Both the position numbers and the translations under genes were made by a program. From NCBI GenBank assembly GCA_014905825.1, contig JACGCN010000001.1:3224001-3288000 (forward strand): 64,000 bases of DNA, written 5' to 3'. This document shows, one piece after another, positions 34,906-47,000 of this stretch (positions within the stretch are counted from its first letter, which is position 1; each line of letters starts with the position of its first letter). The stretch comes from Lyophyllum atratum. Taxonomy: Eukaryota; Basidiomycota; Agaricomycetes; Agaricales; Lyophyllaceae. The notes under the pieces were generated by a model. It was not told the DNA's origin. It worked only from the letters and a program-made list of their open reading frames with translations, and made no database searches.

Positions 34906-35218
34906 GCTTGTTCATCGAAGGGTCGGGAAATGAGATAGAAAAATCGCGTGTGTCACACCCATCGTCACTCTTTGTCACGCGATTGTCCCTCAAGTTCAAC
35001 TCGAAAAAAATATGTAGACGCCAGGTGTACGCACTGTATTGCACAGTACCACAAAAATTATACTACTGTACGGCGTATGGTCACTGCTCAGCATTTGCTT
35101 CAACTTGGAAGAAGCAAAAAAGCGACATGGTCATTAAAACAACTTTTGCGGGGGAAAATCCAGTATGCGTAAGTTATACATGATGATGCTATATCGAAGC
35201 AAGGAGGAACGCAACCAC
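34906..35218. other. Intergenic, RSC9-like promoter side
   Basis: 313 bp between the RSC9-like start and the RRP1 stop, both minus strand. AT-rich, with no recognisable gene or repeat. Confidence 0.5.
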
Positions 35219-36313
35219 TCAATCATCGCCGCCCTCATCTTCACCCCCATCTTTCCAGAGTGCATACATCTTTCTTCGATTTGAATCACGGGTTTCGGGT
35301 TGGCTTGCAATCTCGAAGACTGCTCTTAAGAGCTTCTTCCTCAGCAACGGGCCATCCACCTTGCCTTCCGCACTGGGATCCTCATAGCATGAATTAGATG
35401 TGAGGCTTGGGTATAAATCAGATTCCTCCTTCGTGACTGTCAAGCGAGCGCGTTTTGTGACGGGTGGTTCATCGTCGTGTGAAGGAGCGGAGAGAGCGGA
35501 GAGAAGAGGTTCCACAAGGGCAGATTGTATGCGTTTGTATGTCACGCTTGTCGATGTCTGTGCCGCGAGAGACAAGAAAGGCTTAAGAATGGTGTATAAA
35601 GGAGCTGGGAGCGGTGAAGATGAGGATGTTGAGAGTGCGCCGAGGGTTTTGTCGAGCTCCTCGATGTATATATCAGCAAGGTGATAGGCTAAGCTCGTAG
35701 GAATTTTGAGATCACTAGGACTGGTTTCAGGTGTCAGATTATTCAGTAAAAGAGGCGCGCATTTCACTCACCATAGAGGTCCACCTGCGGCCGTCAAAAT
35801 ATCATTATACTCATTACAAGCATCCCTGTCCCATTCAGCCCGCATTAGAAGACGGAAAGACGAATTTACGAATCTTCTGACAAGCATGTAGTACTTGTCT
35901 ATCCTGTTATATCAGTGAGTAGGCACGATTTATGGAAGTGAAGCAAAGACTGACCGCAAGTGATCAATGCTATTCCACTCACGGACGATCGTTTCCCAAA
36001 AGCCACGCAGGAAGGCCAACGACGATGATGTTGTGGTGAGGGCCAAGACAAGATCTGCCAGTTCGCTAGCTAATGCCTGCTGCACGAGAGGTTTGTCGGA
36101 CATCCAGAAGCCATAAAAAATGCCCTTCCAGAGCTTATCCATGTCAGGCTTTGAAATAGCATCTCTGGAGTCGTCTGAGAGGAAGACTGCGAGGTTCTTG
36201 ATGGCCTTGTCGCGGGTCTTTTTCTCTTCCACGCTATGAGTACAATTAAATAGTGGGCCGGTAGAAGACTCACCAGTTGATGCCAGGTGCTTTCCCAAGG
36301 GCGGCGCAGACAT
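35219..36313 (-). CDS. RRP1: Ribosomal RNA processing protein 1 (Nop52 family)
   Basis: Nucleolar protein required for 27S pre-rRNA processing on the way to the 60S subunit. Exons 35955-36313, 35772-35903 and 35219-35720 give 330 aa. The Nop52 domain is recognisable: PPLGKHLAST...KKTRDKAIKNLAVFLSD, then LWKGIFYGFWMSDKPLVQQ, then LRIDKYYMLVRRFVNSSFR and LAYHLADIYIEEL. The C-terminus is acidic with a basic patch (TKRARLT) and ends EDEGGDD. A GTGAGT with a CATAG follows codon 13, but splicing it would remove 40 bp and break the frame, so it is left unspliced here. Confidence 0.9.
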
Positions 36314-36423
36314 GACCGCAGGAGGACTTTTTTCGTTTCAAAGTCCGATCTTGATTGATGGCAATGACCTCATGGTATAGATACTAAGATAGATAAGATC
36401 TCCGCCTACTCCAGACCAACGCC

Positions 36424-36966
36424 ATGTCCAAATCCCCCATTACCTGCCACGGCATGTCTACCAGTCTTCGCATGCAGGCCGTTCACTGATATCCCTACCC
36501 AGTTCTCGATTCATCCACCGGAAAGCCTGCCCCGGGGGTTTTCGTTCGACTGCAACAGCTCGAAGTCTCCGACAACGGCGGTCCTGATATTTTCCACCCT
36601 CTTGCCAAGGGGTAAGCGCGACGTGCTCCTTGAGGCATGTTGTTCTTACCTCCGACAGGTACACCAACTTGGACGGTCGCTGTCTCGACCTTTTGCCCCC
36701 AGCTGGCTCTGAGGAAGAGCAAAGGGAGAAGACCGCACTTGCAACTGGACAGATATACAAGATCGTTTTCAAAACTAGAGAATACTTTGAAAGCACCGAG
36801 CGCACCTCATTCTATCCCTGGGTTGAGGTCAGTCAGCTGCATTCACCCTTCTTACTCTATGTTCACACTGTTCAAGATCACATTTACAATCACCAACCCC
36901 GAGGAGCATTACCACATCCCGTTGTTGATCAGCCCATACTCTTTCACCACATACCGAGGAAGTTGA
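36424..36966 (+). CDS. 5-hydroxyisourate hydrolase (transthyretin-like)
   Basis: Enzyme of purine breakdown that hydrolyses 5-hydroxyisourate, the product of urate oxidase. Exons 36424-36451, 36503-36611, 36659-36827 and 36877-36966 give 131 aa. Family signatures are [17 protein letters not shown] at the N-terminus (catalytic His), [14 protein letters not shown], and the C-terminal [11 protein letters not shown], the YRGS tetrapeptide that separates the enzyme from transthyretin. The FYPWVEITF motif is also present. The first intron (36452-36502) has a GC donor (GCATGT) and is needed to give CHV from CAC-G plus TT. Confidence 0.95.
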
Positions 36967-37241
36967 GCAAAAGTTGAGTAGATGATTCCAAGACCGGGAT
37001 GCAAGGCAGAACGGCTTGCTAAGTTACATGATTAACGACCATACACATATCCAAATGTAGAGCGATAAAGACTTCTGCAATCTCTATGATATTCTACCCA
37101 ACAGGCTCGGATAATGAGGAAAGACAATGCAGTAAGGGATGGGGTGGTGATAATGTGTGAGTGTGCAGATGTATAGCAAGTGTGTATGAGATATAGAAAA
37201 CAGAGGACAAACGACGGGAAAGAGAGGAACAGCGGAGATGG

Positions 37242-38057
37242 TCATTGAACGAGGACCCTGTCGTACTGCACCCCTTTGATGTTACTACCACGCATCGATT
37301 GCTTCACGTTTGATAGGAACTGGTCTCGATTTCTGCTCATCTCCTGGGCTGCATCTGTTGATATGTTTAGTTAGTGACTAATCGACTGCGGGTGGCCAAC
37401 AACGCACCCTTGTTGAGAGGATCGTCTGCATTCGGCTCCAGGAATAGGTACTGCAGCCCCACCATCACTGAGTTCAGATTGAGAACAGGTTTCCAGTCTT
37501 CTCGGAGGATGTTCAAGCAGACGTTGCCCTCAAGGTCGACGTTGGGGTGATAAATCTGCAAACGTGAAGCAATAAGCAACATAGGGCTTGTACGAGCTGG
37601 GCGGCCTCACCGTTTGCGTGCATTTGACTTTGGGAGGGTCGTGTGGGTAGTTTGTGTTGATGGCAAAGGAGAAGACAAACGCGCCACCCTTGTACATGCC
37701 TGCAAGTTCCACGGAAATGGTTCAGTATACACTATAAAAGTTATGGGCAGAATAGATGACCTTCGTCTGGTGTGATGGTGAGAGTGAAGTTGAGGAGATC
37801 AGCGGCATCTGGGAAGTTCGTCTTCATCGTCGACGGTAGGTCCAGCTCCGTCAAATCTGTGTTCCAACAGACTCAGCTCCCTAGATCCTTCCAAAGCATC
37901 GACCGGCTTACCTTTCTGTACTCGAATCTGGGCGGCGCTCGTCTTTGGCTTCTTCTTTGCTGCCGCATCCTCGTTCTTCTTCATGCTCCAGATCTAAGAA
38001 GAAGCCTACGATGAGCTAGGAAACGGTTCTGGTAGAGGGATGGCGTACTTTGATCAT
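37242..38057 (-). CDS. UBC12: NEDD8-conjugating enzyme UBC12
   Basis: E2 enzyme that transfers NEDD8/Rub1 to cullins. Six exons (38049-38057, 37912-37993, 37761-37856, 37611-37699, 37408-37555, 37242-37354) give 178 aa. The first exon codes for only three residues (MIK). The family-specific N-terminal extension ([16 protein letters not shown]) docks on the NEDD8 E1 in known enzymes. The catalytic core is clear: [16 protein letters not shown], then [20 protein letters not shown] with the active cysteine in NVCLN, then [20 protein letters not shown]. The C-terminus [10 protein letters not shown] is usual for fungal UBC12. Confidence 0.95.
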
Positions 38058-38342
38058 GGTTGTGGATGTGAGGAAGGGGTCGTGGGTCAAACGAGGTAGT
38101 CGTGAGTGGTCAAGAACTTAGAAATATAAAGCGTCTGGATTTGGACAGATCACTCCGACTCATTCGCAGTGTGGCGGTGTCATGTCTGTGCACGTTGAGA
38201 GCACGCTACAACGCTTTTACGGCTGCGAGCATATGGTCCTTCTTCAGCCGTGATCAAATCGAATATATGTCGTGACAGCCAAGCTCTCCGGATCCTATTT
38301 ATCTAAGGACTTATCTCGACCAATCTTTCATCGAGTCTTCCA

Positions 38343-39755
38343 ATGGCCATCCAACAAGAACTCTCCATGGACCTCCCGGTCATCAACCTCGATCTCTTCT
38401 TGTCCAAGCCTAGTGACTCCGAGGAGGTCGTAAATGAGTGTAAGAAGGCAAGCCCTCTCGACACTCATATCGGCCTCATCAGCTAATCCGACCCACAAGG
38501 CGGCTGATGCCCTCATAACCTACGGGGCCCTCGTCCTCCATGACTCTCGTGTATCCGAGCAGGACAACTCCACCTTCCTCGATCTCTTAGAGGACTATTT
38601 TGACCAGTCCCCTGAAGAGTTGAAGAAAGACGAACGACCGGAGTTGAGCTACCAAGTCGGGGTCACCCTTGAAAACACCGAGAAGCCCAAGTGTGCCGCC
38701 GACGAACCATGCCTCCGTATTATCGAAAAGCTCGATCCTGCTGAAAGACCCTTGGACATCACTGCTCACTCTCCAGACCCGAAATGCAGATTCTTCTGGA
38801 AGATGAGCGAGAAACCCCCTTATGAGACACAATATCCTGGCCTCAACGCAGCCAATATCGTTCCTCAAGCCGACGGCCTGCGGGAGCGATGGTCCCCTAT
38901 CATGGAACAGTGGGGAAAGTCCATGAAGAATGCGTAGGCGCCCTTCATTCCGAGATCGGGCGGTATTTGGCTGATACAGGTCCACTAGTGTTGCCGACCT
39001 TGCAGCTATGACTGCCATGGGGTTGGGTCTACCTGTCGAGACGTTCAGGGATGCAGGAAAATACGGGTACGCTATCATGCTGAATCTGCCACCCTTCCTA
39101 CCAATCAATACACCCCCAATAAAGACCTCACATCCTGGCGCCGACAGCCTCAGACCTCGTCAAATACGGGGAGAAGGACACCATACTCGCGGGATTCCAT
39201 TCTGATCTCAACTTCTTGACTATCCATGGCCGATCGCGCTATCCTGGTTTACACGTCTGGGCACGGAATACAGGGAAGCGGATTCCAGTTAAAATCCCGC
39301 AAGGGAACTACCTTCTCGTGCAGGCCGGGAAGCAACTTGAGCACGTCACGGGTGGGCTGATTAAAGCTGGGTTTCATGAGGTCGTTGTGAACGAGAAGAC
39401 AGTGTCGGTTCGTATTCGCCGCCTTGTATTACATGATTTCTAGCATTCACGAAAAATGTTTTAGGTCATCGAGGCCCGCAAAGTTCAGTTCCCGGATCGT
39501 CCTCTTATCCGCATCTCCTCTACCTTTTTCTGGCATCTCTCCTCTGATTACGATCTTGTCGCCGTTCCTGAGTTGACAGCGCGTGCTCAGAGGATCAGGG
39601 AAGAACAAGCTCAGCTTGGAAAGGAGGAGGAGCACACCGTCTATGAACCCATGAAGGTCGGCCAACAAGTCCAGAAGTGAGTTCCTTGAACCGATTGGAC
39701 ATGATGCTGAAGAGATTTTTCTAGCGAATTGAAACACATTGCTCTTATGGTATAA
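38343..39755 (+). CDS. 2-oxoglutarate/Fe(II)-dependent oxygenase family protein
   Basis: Isopenicillin N synthase-like oxygenase. It begins MAIQQELSMDLPVINLDLF, typical of a non-haem dioxygenase N-terminal domain. The iron-binding H-x-D is in AGFHSDLNFLTIHGRS and the distal His in AGKQLEHVTGG. Later blocks are VQFPDRPLIRISSTFFWHLS and a C-terminal ELKHIALMV after a last short exon. About six exons. The first intron is ambiguous. A GC donor after CKK joins directly to AADALITYGALVLH, while a GT donor 7 bp upstream with an earlier acceptor inserts SNPTHK; both keep frame. The substrate is unknown. The usual RxS 2-oxoglutarate motif is not clear, though fungal relatives often deviate. Confidence 0.8.
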
Positions 39756-39845
39756 TTTGGCATACCGATGTGCAATTACTTCGCAATATAACTGTGTCTA
39801 CGTACCAAAAGATAATTTAAGTGAGAGCGAGAACGCGATGTATAC

Positions 39846-40862
39846 TCATATTGATGGCGTTGTGCGCAATCGCTCCAGGATGAGTGCAGACATCAAGATA
39901 TCGTCGAAATATTCGTGACCTTGAGGTGATACCTCAAGCCGATTCATTTCCGCTGGCCTCCCGTGTTTCCTTAGGTGGAGTGGTGGAATGAACCTCGCCA
40001 AAACGTTGCCAGTCGTCCTATCTTTGGAAGAGAAGCACTAGATCAAGGGAGATATTAGGAGCAGACTGTGTTTCACCAACGGTCGGAACGACCGCGACGT
40101 ACAGTAATGACACCCATAGCAGCACTGTCGTCCCAGTAAAGATAGACAAATTTATCGTGTTCTGGCGTTTTCCACGTCCAGCTCTGGAAAATCAAGTAAG
40201 CCTTCCTGCGCTCAAGGGGTAAACGCGACGCACGGAGCGGAACGGTTGGTGTCCAGCCTTTAGTATTTCAGTTATCGGATATTCGTTCCCCCGCACACAC
40301 ACAGAATTTGACTTCTTGGAAGTCGTCATTCCTATTCTGACGAGGCCGGCGCTATGAAGCAAGGACAGAGGCTTCAGTAACAAGTCTACTCACTCGAAAT
40401 CACCCACGACCTCTCCGTCCCAGGAACTACGTTTTATCGTAGTGATATATGAGGTGGGTGTAAAGCAGTTCATATTGACGGATATACAATACGATGGGCC
40501 GGGATTCTCTAGATCAAGCGGAGGCGCAAGGATCATGCTGTTGGATGGTATCGTCTGAGGCCAGAACGTATACGTGATTGAGGTTAGTGGCTTTCGCGTT
40601 GACTGGTAACTAAAATCGCGGGGGTTAACGCATTTCCCAATGGCTCGCCGGTCAATACTCACCCTGGAGGGGAGGCAGTGGAACTCGAAACACCATAATG
40701 CAGAGCAGGATGGATCGGCGGCGGAGGCGTTCTGAAGCTCGGAGTAGGAGAGATTGCAGGAGGCACGTCAAGTTTAGCCTGGACGTCACTGCATTGGTTG
40801 AGTAAAAGTTGTGACGCTGCATGTACAGTACAGGAAATTCACCTGGGCGACGGTAATATCAT
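39846..40862 (-). CDS. DUF6593-domain protein
   Basis: Small multi-exon gene typical of the DUF6593 proteins that are abundant in mushroom-forming fungi and have no known function. The assembled product starts MILPSPSDVQAKLDVPPAIS and a Pro-rich stretch. The beta-rich domain follows: LTSITYTFWPQTIPSNSMIL, TPTSYITTIKRSSWDGEVVG followed by DFEIG, TWKTPEHDKFVYLYWDDSAA, NVLARFIPPL, and the closing LEVSPQGHEYFDDILMSALI with LERLR. The first exon is only 20 bp. One donor (GTCGTT) is weak but is required by the frame. The assignment rests on the overall pattern. Confidence 0.7.
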
Positions 40863-41221
40863 AGCTAGCAAACACTAGCAGGCTGAGAGTTTCGGGCCTT
40901 CTGACAGTAGGGAAGTCTTTAGGACCGCAGTCCTTTTTTCTACGCGGCTGCGGTACTGTCACACTGAGACTGGCACCGCCTTATGCGAAGCTCGATGTTT
41001 TAGGAATCCAAACAAACCGCCTGCCCAGATAATTTTGACTCCGCGTGTCAGCATGTAGTTGAACTTGATATGCACCTCAGGATGCGAGGAGGTCCTGGAT
41101 AGGTATTGACCGGTTCAATGAATTCGTGATCGTGAAAAGCGTTGTTTACCGCAACCGACCGCATCACTAACATCTCATCAATTGACGAGAACATACTCTA
41201 AGTACAAAAGGATGGATAGGG
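40863..41221. other. Spacer between PAB synthase and the DUF6593 gene
   Basis: 359 bp between the PAB synthase stop and the DUF6593 start, both minus strand. Contains the presumed DUF6593 promoter. No coding signal seen. Confidence 0.5.
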
Positions 41222-43578
41222 TCAACGGGAAGGAGAGGCGCCGAAGGCGCCTAGAACGCTCTGTAACTTGACGGTCATCTCGTCCCACTCGGCCTCAGCA
41301 TCGGAGAGGGCGGTAATAGCACCCCCTGCGCCGATTGTCCACTCCTCCGTCCAATGCGAAGATGGGACATCGGCTTCGCATCCGCCTGGCTGATGATACC
41401 GGAAACAGCTGCGAATGGTAACGGACCAGTCTCCACCTCCCCCAACACACCAATATCCGAAGACACCGGAATACAGACTCCGTTCTTCGTCTTCCAACGT
41501 CTGAAGAATTTCAACGCTGCGCTTTTTGGGCGCACCAGTCATGCTACCTATAATCAAGAAAGATTAGTCTCGTCATTCGGAGCATTGAAAGATCTGCATA
41601 CCAGGAGGCAGACATCGCTTCAAAACTTCACAACCAACCTCGCCGTCTGGATCGAGGTCTGCACTTGAGTCTCTCGCAAGTCTTCCTTCGATGACACTGA
41701 CCAGTTGCCAAACAGTCTCGTATTCCTCCACAACACAAAACTGTTTGACTTGCACGTCTTCCCCCAAGACCCCGTGTAGGTCATGCCGGATGAGGTCCAC
41801 TATCATTAGGTTTTCTGCAACCTCCTTCGTGGAACCAGCCAACAATTGCTCTGCGACGGCGCGAGTGATTCCCGGGGCTTTACGCACCGTCCCTTTAATA
41901 GGCCGCAGCTGACATATGGTGTGGGGAGGTCGCGAAAACGATAAAAATCGCTCGGGCGAAGACGATAACAATGTAGAAGGATGAAGGCGAAGGTAGGCAG
42001 AATGAGGTGCTGGATTCTTTTGTCGTAAGAATTTGTATCGTTCCCAAGAGCTCGGCGTTGAAGCAGAGCAGTTGGGAATGGAGATACGAGTGGGAGCTGT
42101 CAAGCAGAGTTCGTAGGAGTCACCAGCGAACAACCGTTCTTTCGCTTGATTGATGCGCGATATATAGCGATTTCTATCCGGAAGTATGATGGTAGGTGAC
42201 GAAGTAGTGTTCATGGGAGTGGGAGATGGGGGCTTAGGTGAGGCTGCGAGTAGTTCAGCAGACGTATTCGAGATCCACTTGTCATCATCGGGTATCAGGG
42301 ATTGAACATAAACTTTGCCGGTGATAGTGTCCAAAACGACGCTTCGCTCAACGAAGACTAGATTCACATCAGGATGTCGATTGTCATGCCCTACGTCGGA
42401 TGTTAGAGGGACGTGCAATGACTGCATACCAAGCTCATAGCTCAGTTGTCCTATAAGGCCACCCCAGAAAGGAATGTCCGGACATCCCGTAGCTTTGTGG
42501 GCGCGCATGAAGGTTGCGAGCCACGACCAGACATCGCGTGATCTTAGCTCTTCGCGGACGACGGACTCCCCTCGTGTTAACGTAACAAACGCGTCTTGCA
42601 CGAAATGGGTGATCTGGAGAGATGTTGGCAGCAGAGAAGCCACGATTGAGAATCGGCCAGGTTTTGCTGCAGATTCGAGTAATGCGAAACGGGACGAGTT
42701 GTCTGAGGCACCAAAAAGCTCGGCAACAGCAATAACGGTGAGGCCAGGCACATCCAAAACGGAAACGCTAACAGCCGGACGTAGAAGTGATGGTGTAGGG
42801 GGAGGTGAATGGGGTTGGATGAAAGGCCAAGGGTTCCCGAAGGTTTGCTTGGATAATCCGTCCCAAGACCGGATGCTTCGTCCACTATTCCTTGTCCAGT
42901 CCTGCGCAAGTCGCCAGAAGTTGCTAATGACATCCGCGCCCCCCATCTCCGTGCAAACGGACTCGGGATGATACTGCACAGCCCAGAACGGCCGAATCTT
43001 GTGCCTTGCCGCCATCAGGACACGTCCGTTCTCTTCCCCGTCATTCGCCCAAGCTAGTTCCTCCAGCTCTCCATCGTTGAGTAGTGTGACATGAAGCGAA
43101 TGGTACCTGACTGCACTAACTGGCCCCACTCCTTGAAATAGGTCCCCGCCACAGTGTTGAACGGTTGAAACTTGACCGTGTTTGACGACGTTTAATCTCT
43201 GGAGATCTGCGCCGAATTCCACCCCCAGACTCTGGAGTCCAAGACACACTCCGAAGATAGGAAGGACGTACTCGTCCTTCAATCTCCATATATCTTTAAC
43301 AACCCCGATATCCTGTCGATTATTTGGCGAGCCCGGACCTGGACCTATGACAATGGCAGTGAAGTAGCCTAGTTGGGGTAGTAGTTCGTCTATTGTGAAG
43401 TCATCGTTTTTGATGATATAGATGATGCAATTGGGAATAGACAGTCGACATAATGAAGCAAGGCTGTGGGATGTTGAGTGGGTAAAAAAGATGGAAGGTA
43501 AGATAGATCTATGGCTTACTTGAAAGTGAAGGAATCATACGAGTCTATGAACAACAACCTTGGGTGTTGGACTGTCAT
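41222..43578 (-). CDS. PAB1: Para-aminobenzoate (aminodeoxychorismate) synthase, bifunctional
   Basis: Fused glutamine amidotransferase and chorismate-binding enzyme that makes 4-amino-4-deoxychorismate for folate synthesis. Exons 43520-43578, 41602-43463 and 41222-41547 give 748 aa. The amidotransferase half shows LLFIDSYDSFTFNLASLCRL, IGPGPGSP, the nucleophile in PIFGVCLGLQSLG and the His-Glu pair in WAVQYHPESV. The synthase half shows RDVWSWLATFMRAH, FAGDSYELCLTAPTRI, the chorismate-binding LRPIKGTVRKAPG, ENLMIVDLIRHDLHGVLGE, GSMTGAPKKRSVEILQTLED and EWTIGAGGAITALSDAEAEW. Genetic linkage of pab1 to the A locus is classical in Schizophyllum and Coprinopsis, and this linkage is kept here. 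Confidence 0.95.
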
Positions 43579-44037
43579 TTCTCGCTAATCTATAAGGATA
43601 AAAATAGGGTCCGAGAATTGCGAGATATCGCTTGATCAAAGGCCAGAAGAAAATCCGAGCTAGAAAAACAAGAAAGGAAAGTCTACAAATGGATGGGTAA
43701 GAAGCATGAAATGCAACAGGCAAGATAACTGTGTACCGTTGACCAAACGAAAATTGTGGGGGTACGGTCGCAAATCGGAAAAAATTGCTCAACGGATCCC
43801 GATATGTCTCAATCATGTGCACAAGCACCACCGAGAATGCTCAACGCTGTTTGGATAGAAAGGTTGTACATTGCAGATGAATAATAGACGGCCTAGCGGC
43901 ATCCAAGCATTAGTTTTGAAATTTCGCGCTTGTTGGCTTGCAGCTTGAAGCTTCGATGTTCGCACTGGCAGAAGTCCGAGCGATTCCACTGCAGTTCCCC
44001 TCGTCATATGCACGTGACGCACTTGTCTCTTCTCCCC
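43579..44037. other. Divergent promoter region of PAB1 and TTI1
   Basis: 459 bp between the two divergent start codons. No convincing reading frame, repeat or known site recognised. Confidence 0.5.
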
Positions 44038-47000
44038 ATGGCTGGTCAAGAACAGTTACAGGAAGTCTTTAAGCGGGTCTGTACAAACTCACACATTATA
44101 TCCAACTTCTCTGATAAGCCTCTAGGTCAAGTCCGTCTGCGTACCCCTGCTGGGCTCCTCCTTGCTGTCGCCTGCATCAGTTCCCATTGTTTCCAAACTT
44201 TTGGACGAATTGCGTAACATTTTACTCGATGTCAAGGCATCAGGCCTTGTTTTGACGCCTAACCTCATATCTTATACGTTCTTTCCTATCTCAACTCTAC
44301 TTCGACGAAACACGGCATCCGACATTCCAGATCAGATTCTAGAAAAGGCGTTCGTCGTACTGGCCATTCTTTGTGAGGATTGGTGGTGGGATTGTGATTC
44401 GGCTGTTTGGGAACAAGTGTTCATGCTTTGTGGAGCAATCCTTGCTGGTATCGAAGCGAAAGGGGAAGGTAGAGATCGTGACGAGGAAACTAAGGAGGCG
44501 GCCGGACGATGTCTGCTTGCACTCATACGCCCCAGGACCCCAGAAGAGGATCCGAGCACCTCTTCTAAGTCAATCAATCGAGTACAGGCGCGTCTAGAGA
44601 CATTTCAAGCACACGCTCGGACGGCCAAATTCCTCCCGATTCTCGGCCGAACTCTTGACTCAATCCTAGGCCTTGTTGACACTCCACACCTACCCTTGCA
44701 ACGCGTTTCTCTGGAGATTTTGTCCCTTATTATTGGAACATATGCTCCAGACGATATAATCCCTTCCGTTCTTCCTGGTGTTGTTAGCCGTATGACTAGA
44801 ATCTCGCTCGGTACCTCGACCACTAAAGGATGGGCGAACGGCGAGACTGTTGCAGGTGCCCTGAGAGTCATGCAATTTGCGATCGTTAGGGCGGCTGGAG
44901 ATGATATTTGCGCGAGAGAAAGTGCAATACACTACGTTGTTGACCTGGAGGATCTTGCACAAGCAGCCCCAGATGAACGCGAAATGTTCAATCCTGAACC
45001 CCGACCATTTTCTACACGTCGAACGCCTTCGTGGCTTCGGGAACATCTTCTCAACTTCTGATCGCTCTTAATACTCTTACACCCCTTGTTTCCCACCCGA
45101 CTCCCTCAGCCCTTCTAGCTCTCTCAAAATTTTCTGCAACGGTCGTCGCTGCCACCTCGATGACACTACCAGATGCACAGCCCCTACTTTTACACTTCCT
45201 TCTCTCCTTGTCCAACTCCGACTTCCCCTCTGTTGCTGCAGAGTCCCGTGGATCACTACTGTCACTTCTTACTACCCCGTCGAAGAGCCAGCACCGTTTG
45301 CAGCAGACACTGTTGCGTACTACGAACGATAATTTGCTAGCATTGCCACGCTTGCTTATGACTCACGCAGACGCTAAGGTCGAACATGTTGTTGGGATAG
45401 TTGAAGCTGTTTGCCGTCTGGTTTCCTTGACAGCGGAAGCGAAGACGGGATTAACATCTATCGCAACAGGCATTCAAAAGCTTCTAGGGCCTACTGGAGG
45501 AATTGAGAAATGGGGATGGAGCATGTTGTCAGTCTTGGAGCTCGCTCAGCCCTCGATAACCCTTGCACACGCATCTACCGCACAACTGATGCTGGAGAGC
45601 AATCCAGATACATCTCAGTGGACCTCTTTTCCTGAAGTCGAATTCAGGAACGTCTCTATGAGGAGTACCCGGAATGCCTTGGAACGTATGTTTCGTGCTT
45701 TGGGCCGAGCAGGGGGAGATGGTTGCCTTTTCTCTGTGGAGTGGTTCGCAAGCGTTGGTCGAAGTGGAACAGGAAATAGGTCTATCACGGCAACATGGTG
45801 CGCTTGTCGTCTTCTGGAAGGTGTCGCAGATATTTCTCTATCGCAGGGAAGTAATGATAAGCATGTGATTCCTGCCCGGCGAAGCAAACGTTTGGAGAAG
45901 CTGGCCCGCGCTCTAGCGAGAAATGTTGCAGAGCTTTGGGACGAAGTCGACGAGGAAGAGTACAAAGAACCGGGACCAACCCTCGGCACCGAAGATGATT
46001 CAAGTGCCAATACACTCGTTCAGCATGTAAAGGGCATCGATTCCATCCACGAAACCCTACGCATAACACGGTCATCGGCAGCAAAGACACCATCTGTGTC
46101 AAGGCAACCTGGACTCCACCGAGCGTTATCGCTGCAGCTCCTCGCTGTCTCAGCAGGGGTATTGCAGACACAGTTCAACTCCTTGTTGATATACACGCTC
46201 TATCCCGTGCTACGGTCCCTCGTCTCGTGTGATGTATACCTCTCCTCAACGGCCCTCGCAACCCTCAACTATATAACGCTTGTCATGTCCTACGCCTCCC
46301 CAGCCAATCTTTTACTCTCCAATTTCGACTATGCTCTCGATGCTGTGTCCCGTCGGCTTAGCCGCCGATGGTTGGATGTAGAGGCGACAAAGGTGTTGGC
46401 TCTCATGGTTCGCCTCGTGGGAAGTGACATTGTGGAGCGTGCTGGTGATGTTGTGGAAGAGTGTTTCGATCGACTGGATGAGTTTCACGGATACGGAGTA
46501 ATTGTCGAGGGCCTTGTTGAAGTTTTGGGGGATGTTGTCAATGTCATCCGAGAAGATACAAAAGCTGCCAGCGACGAGTCCACCGAGCCACCGCAAGATG
46601 CTGCTGCGGACGCAGACCATCCAACATCGATCGATGACTTCTTCCACTGGTTCTCTCACAGACAGGAAAAACCGGCTGAAGAAGTCGATGCAATTAACTA
46701 TGGCCCTGCGCCCCGCGAGGCGTGGGGAGAGAAAAAGACATCTGATGTTGATCCTAAGGAAGAAAACATGTCTCCGGAACCTGACCCAAACGCAGACCCG
46801 CCTCCGACCCCGATCCAGGCACTAACTAAACAGATTGTATCCCGATCCCTATATTTTCTTACACATGGTCTCCCGGTGATTCGGGCTAGAATCCTATCGT
46901 TGTTGGCCTCCTCCGTTTCGGTGCTTCCGGGATCCGCTCTCCTCCCATCCATCCACTATGCATGGCCTTTCATTTTAAACCGCCTCGTCGATCCAGAGCC

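Noticed and set aside
36235..36275. GTGAGT...CATAG candidate intron near the RRP1 N-terminus
   Set aside because: At 40 bp it is short for this genome, and removing it would shift the frame away from the clearly conserved EEKKTRDKAIKNL segment.
41340..41420. Possible extra intron in the last exon of PAB synthase (CFRYHQPGG...SSHWTEEW)
   Set aside because: No GT-AG pair of suitable length keeps the frame into EEWTIGAGG; treated as a local insertion.
45018..45109. Intron to rescue the TTI1 frame
   Set aside because: The phase would fit, but the donor GTCGAA is poor and the intron would delete the conserved IALNTLTPLVSH segment.
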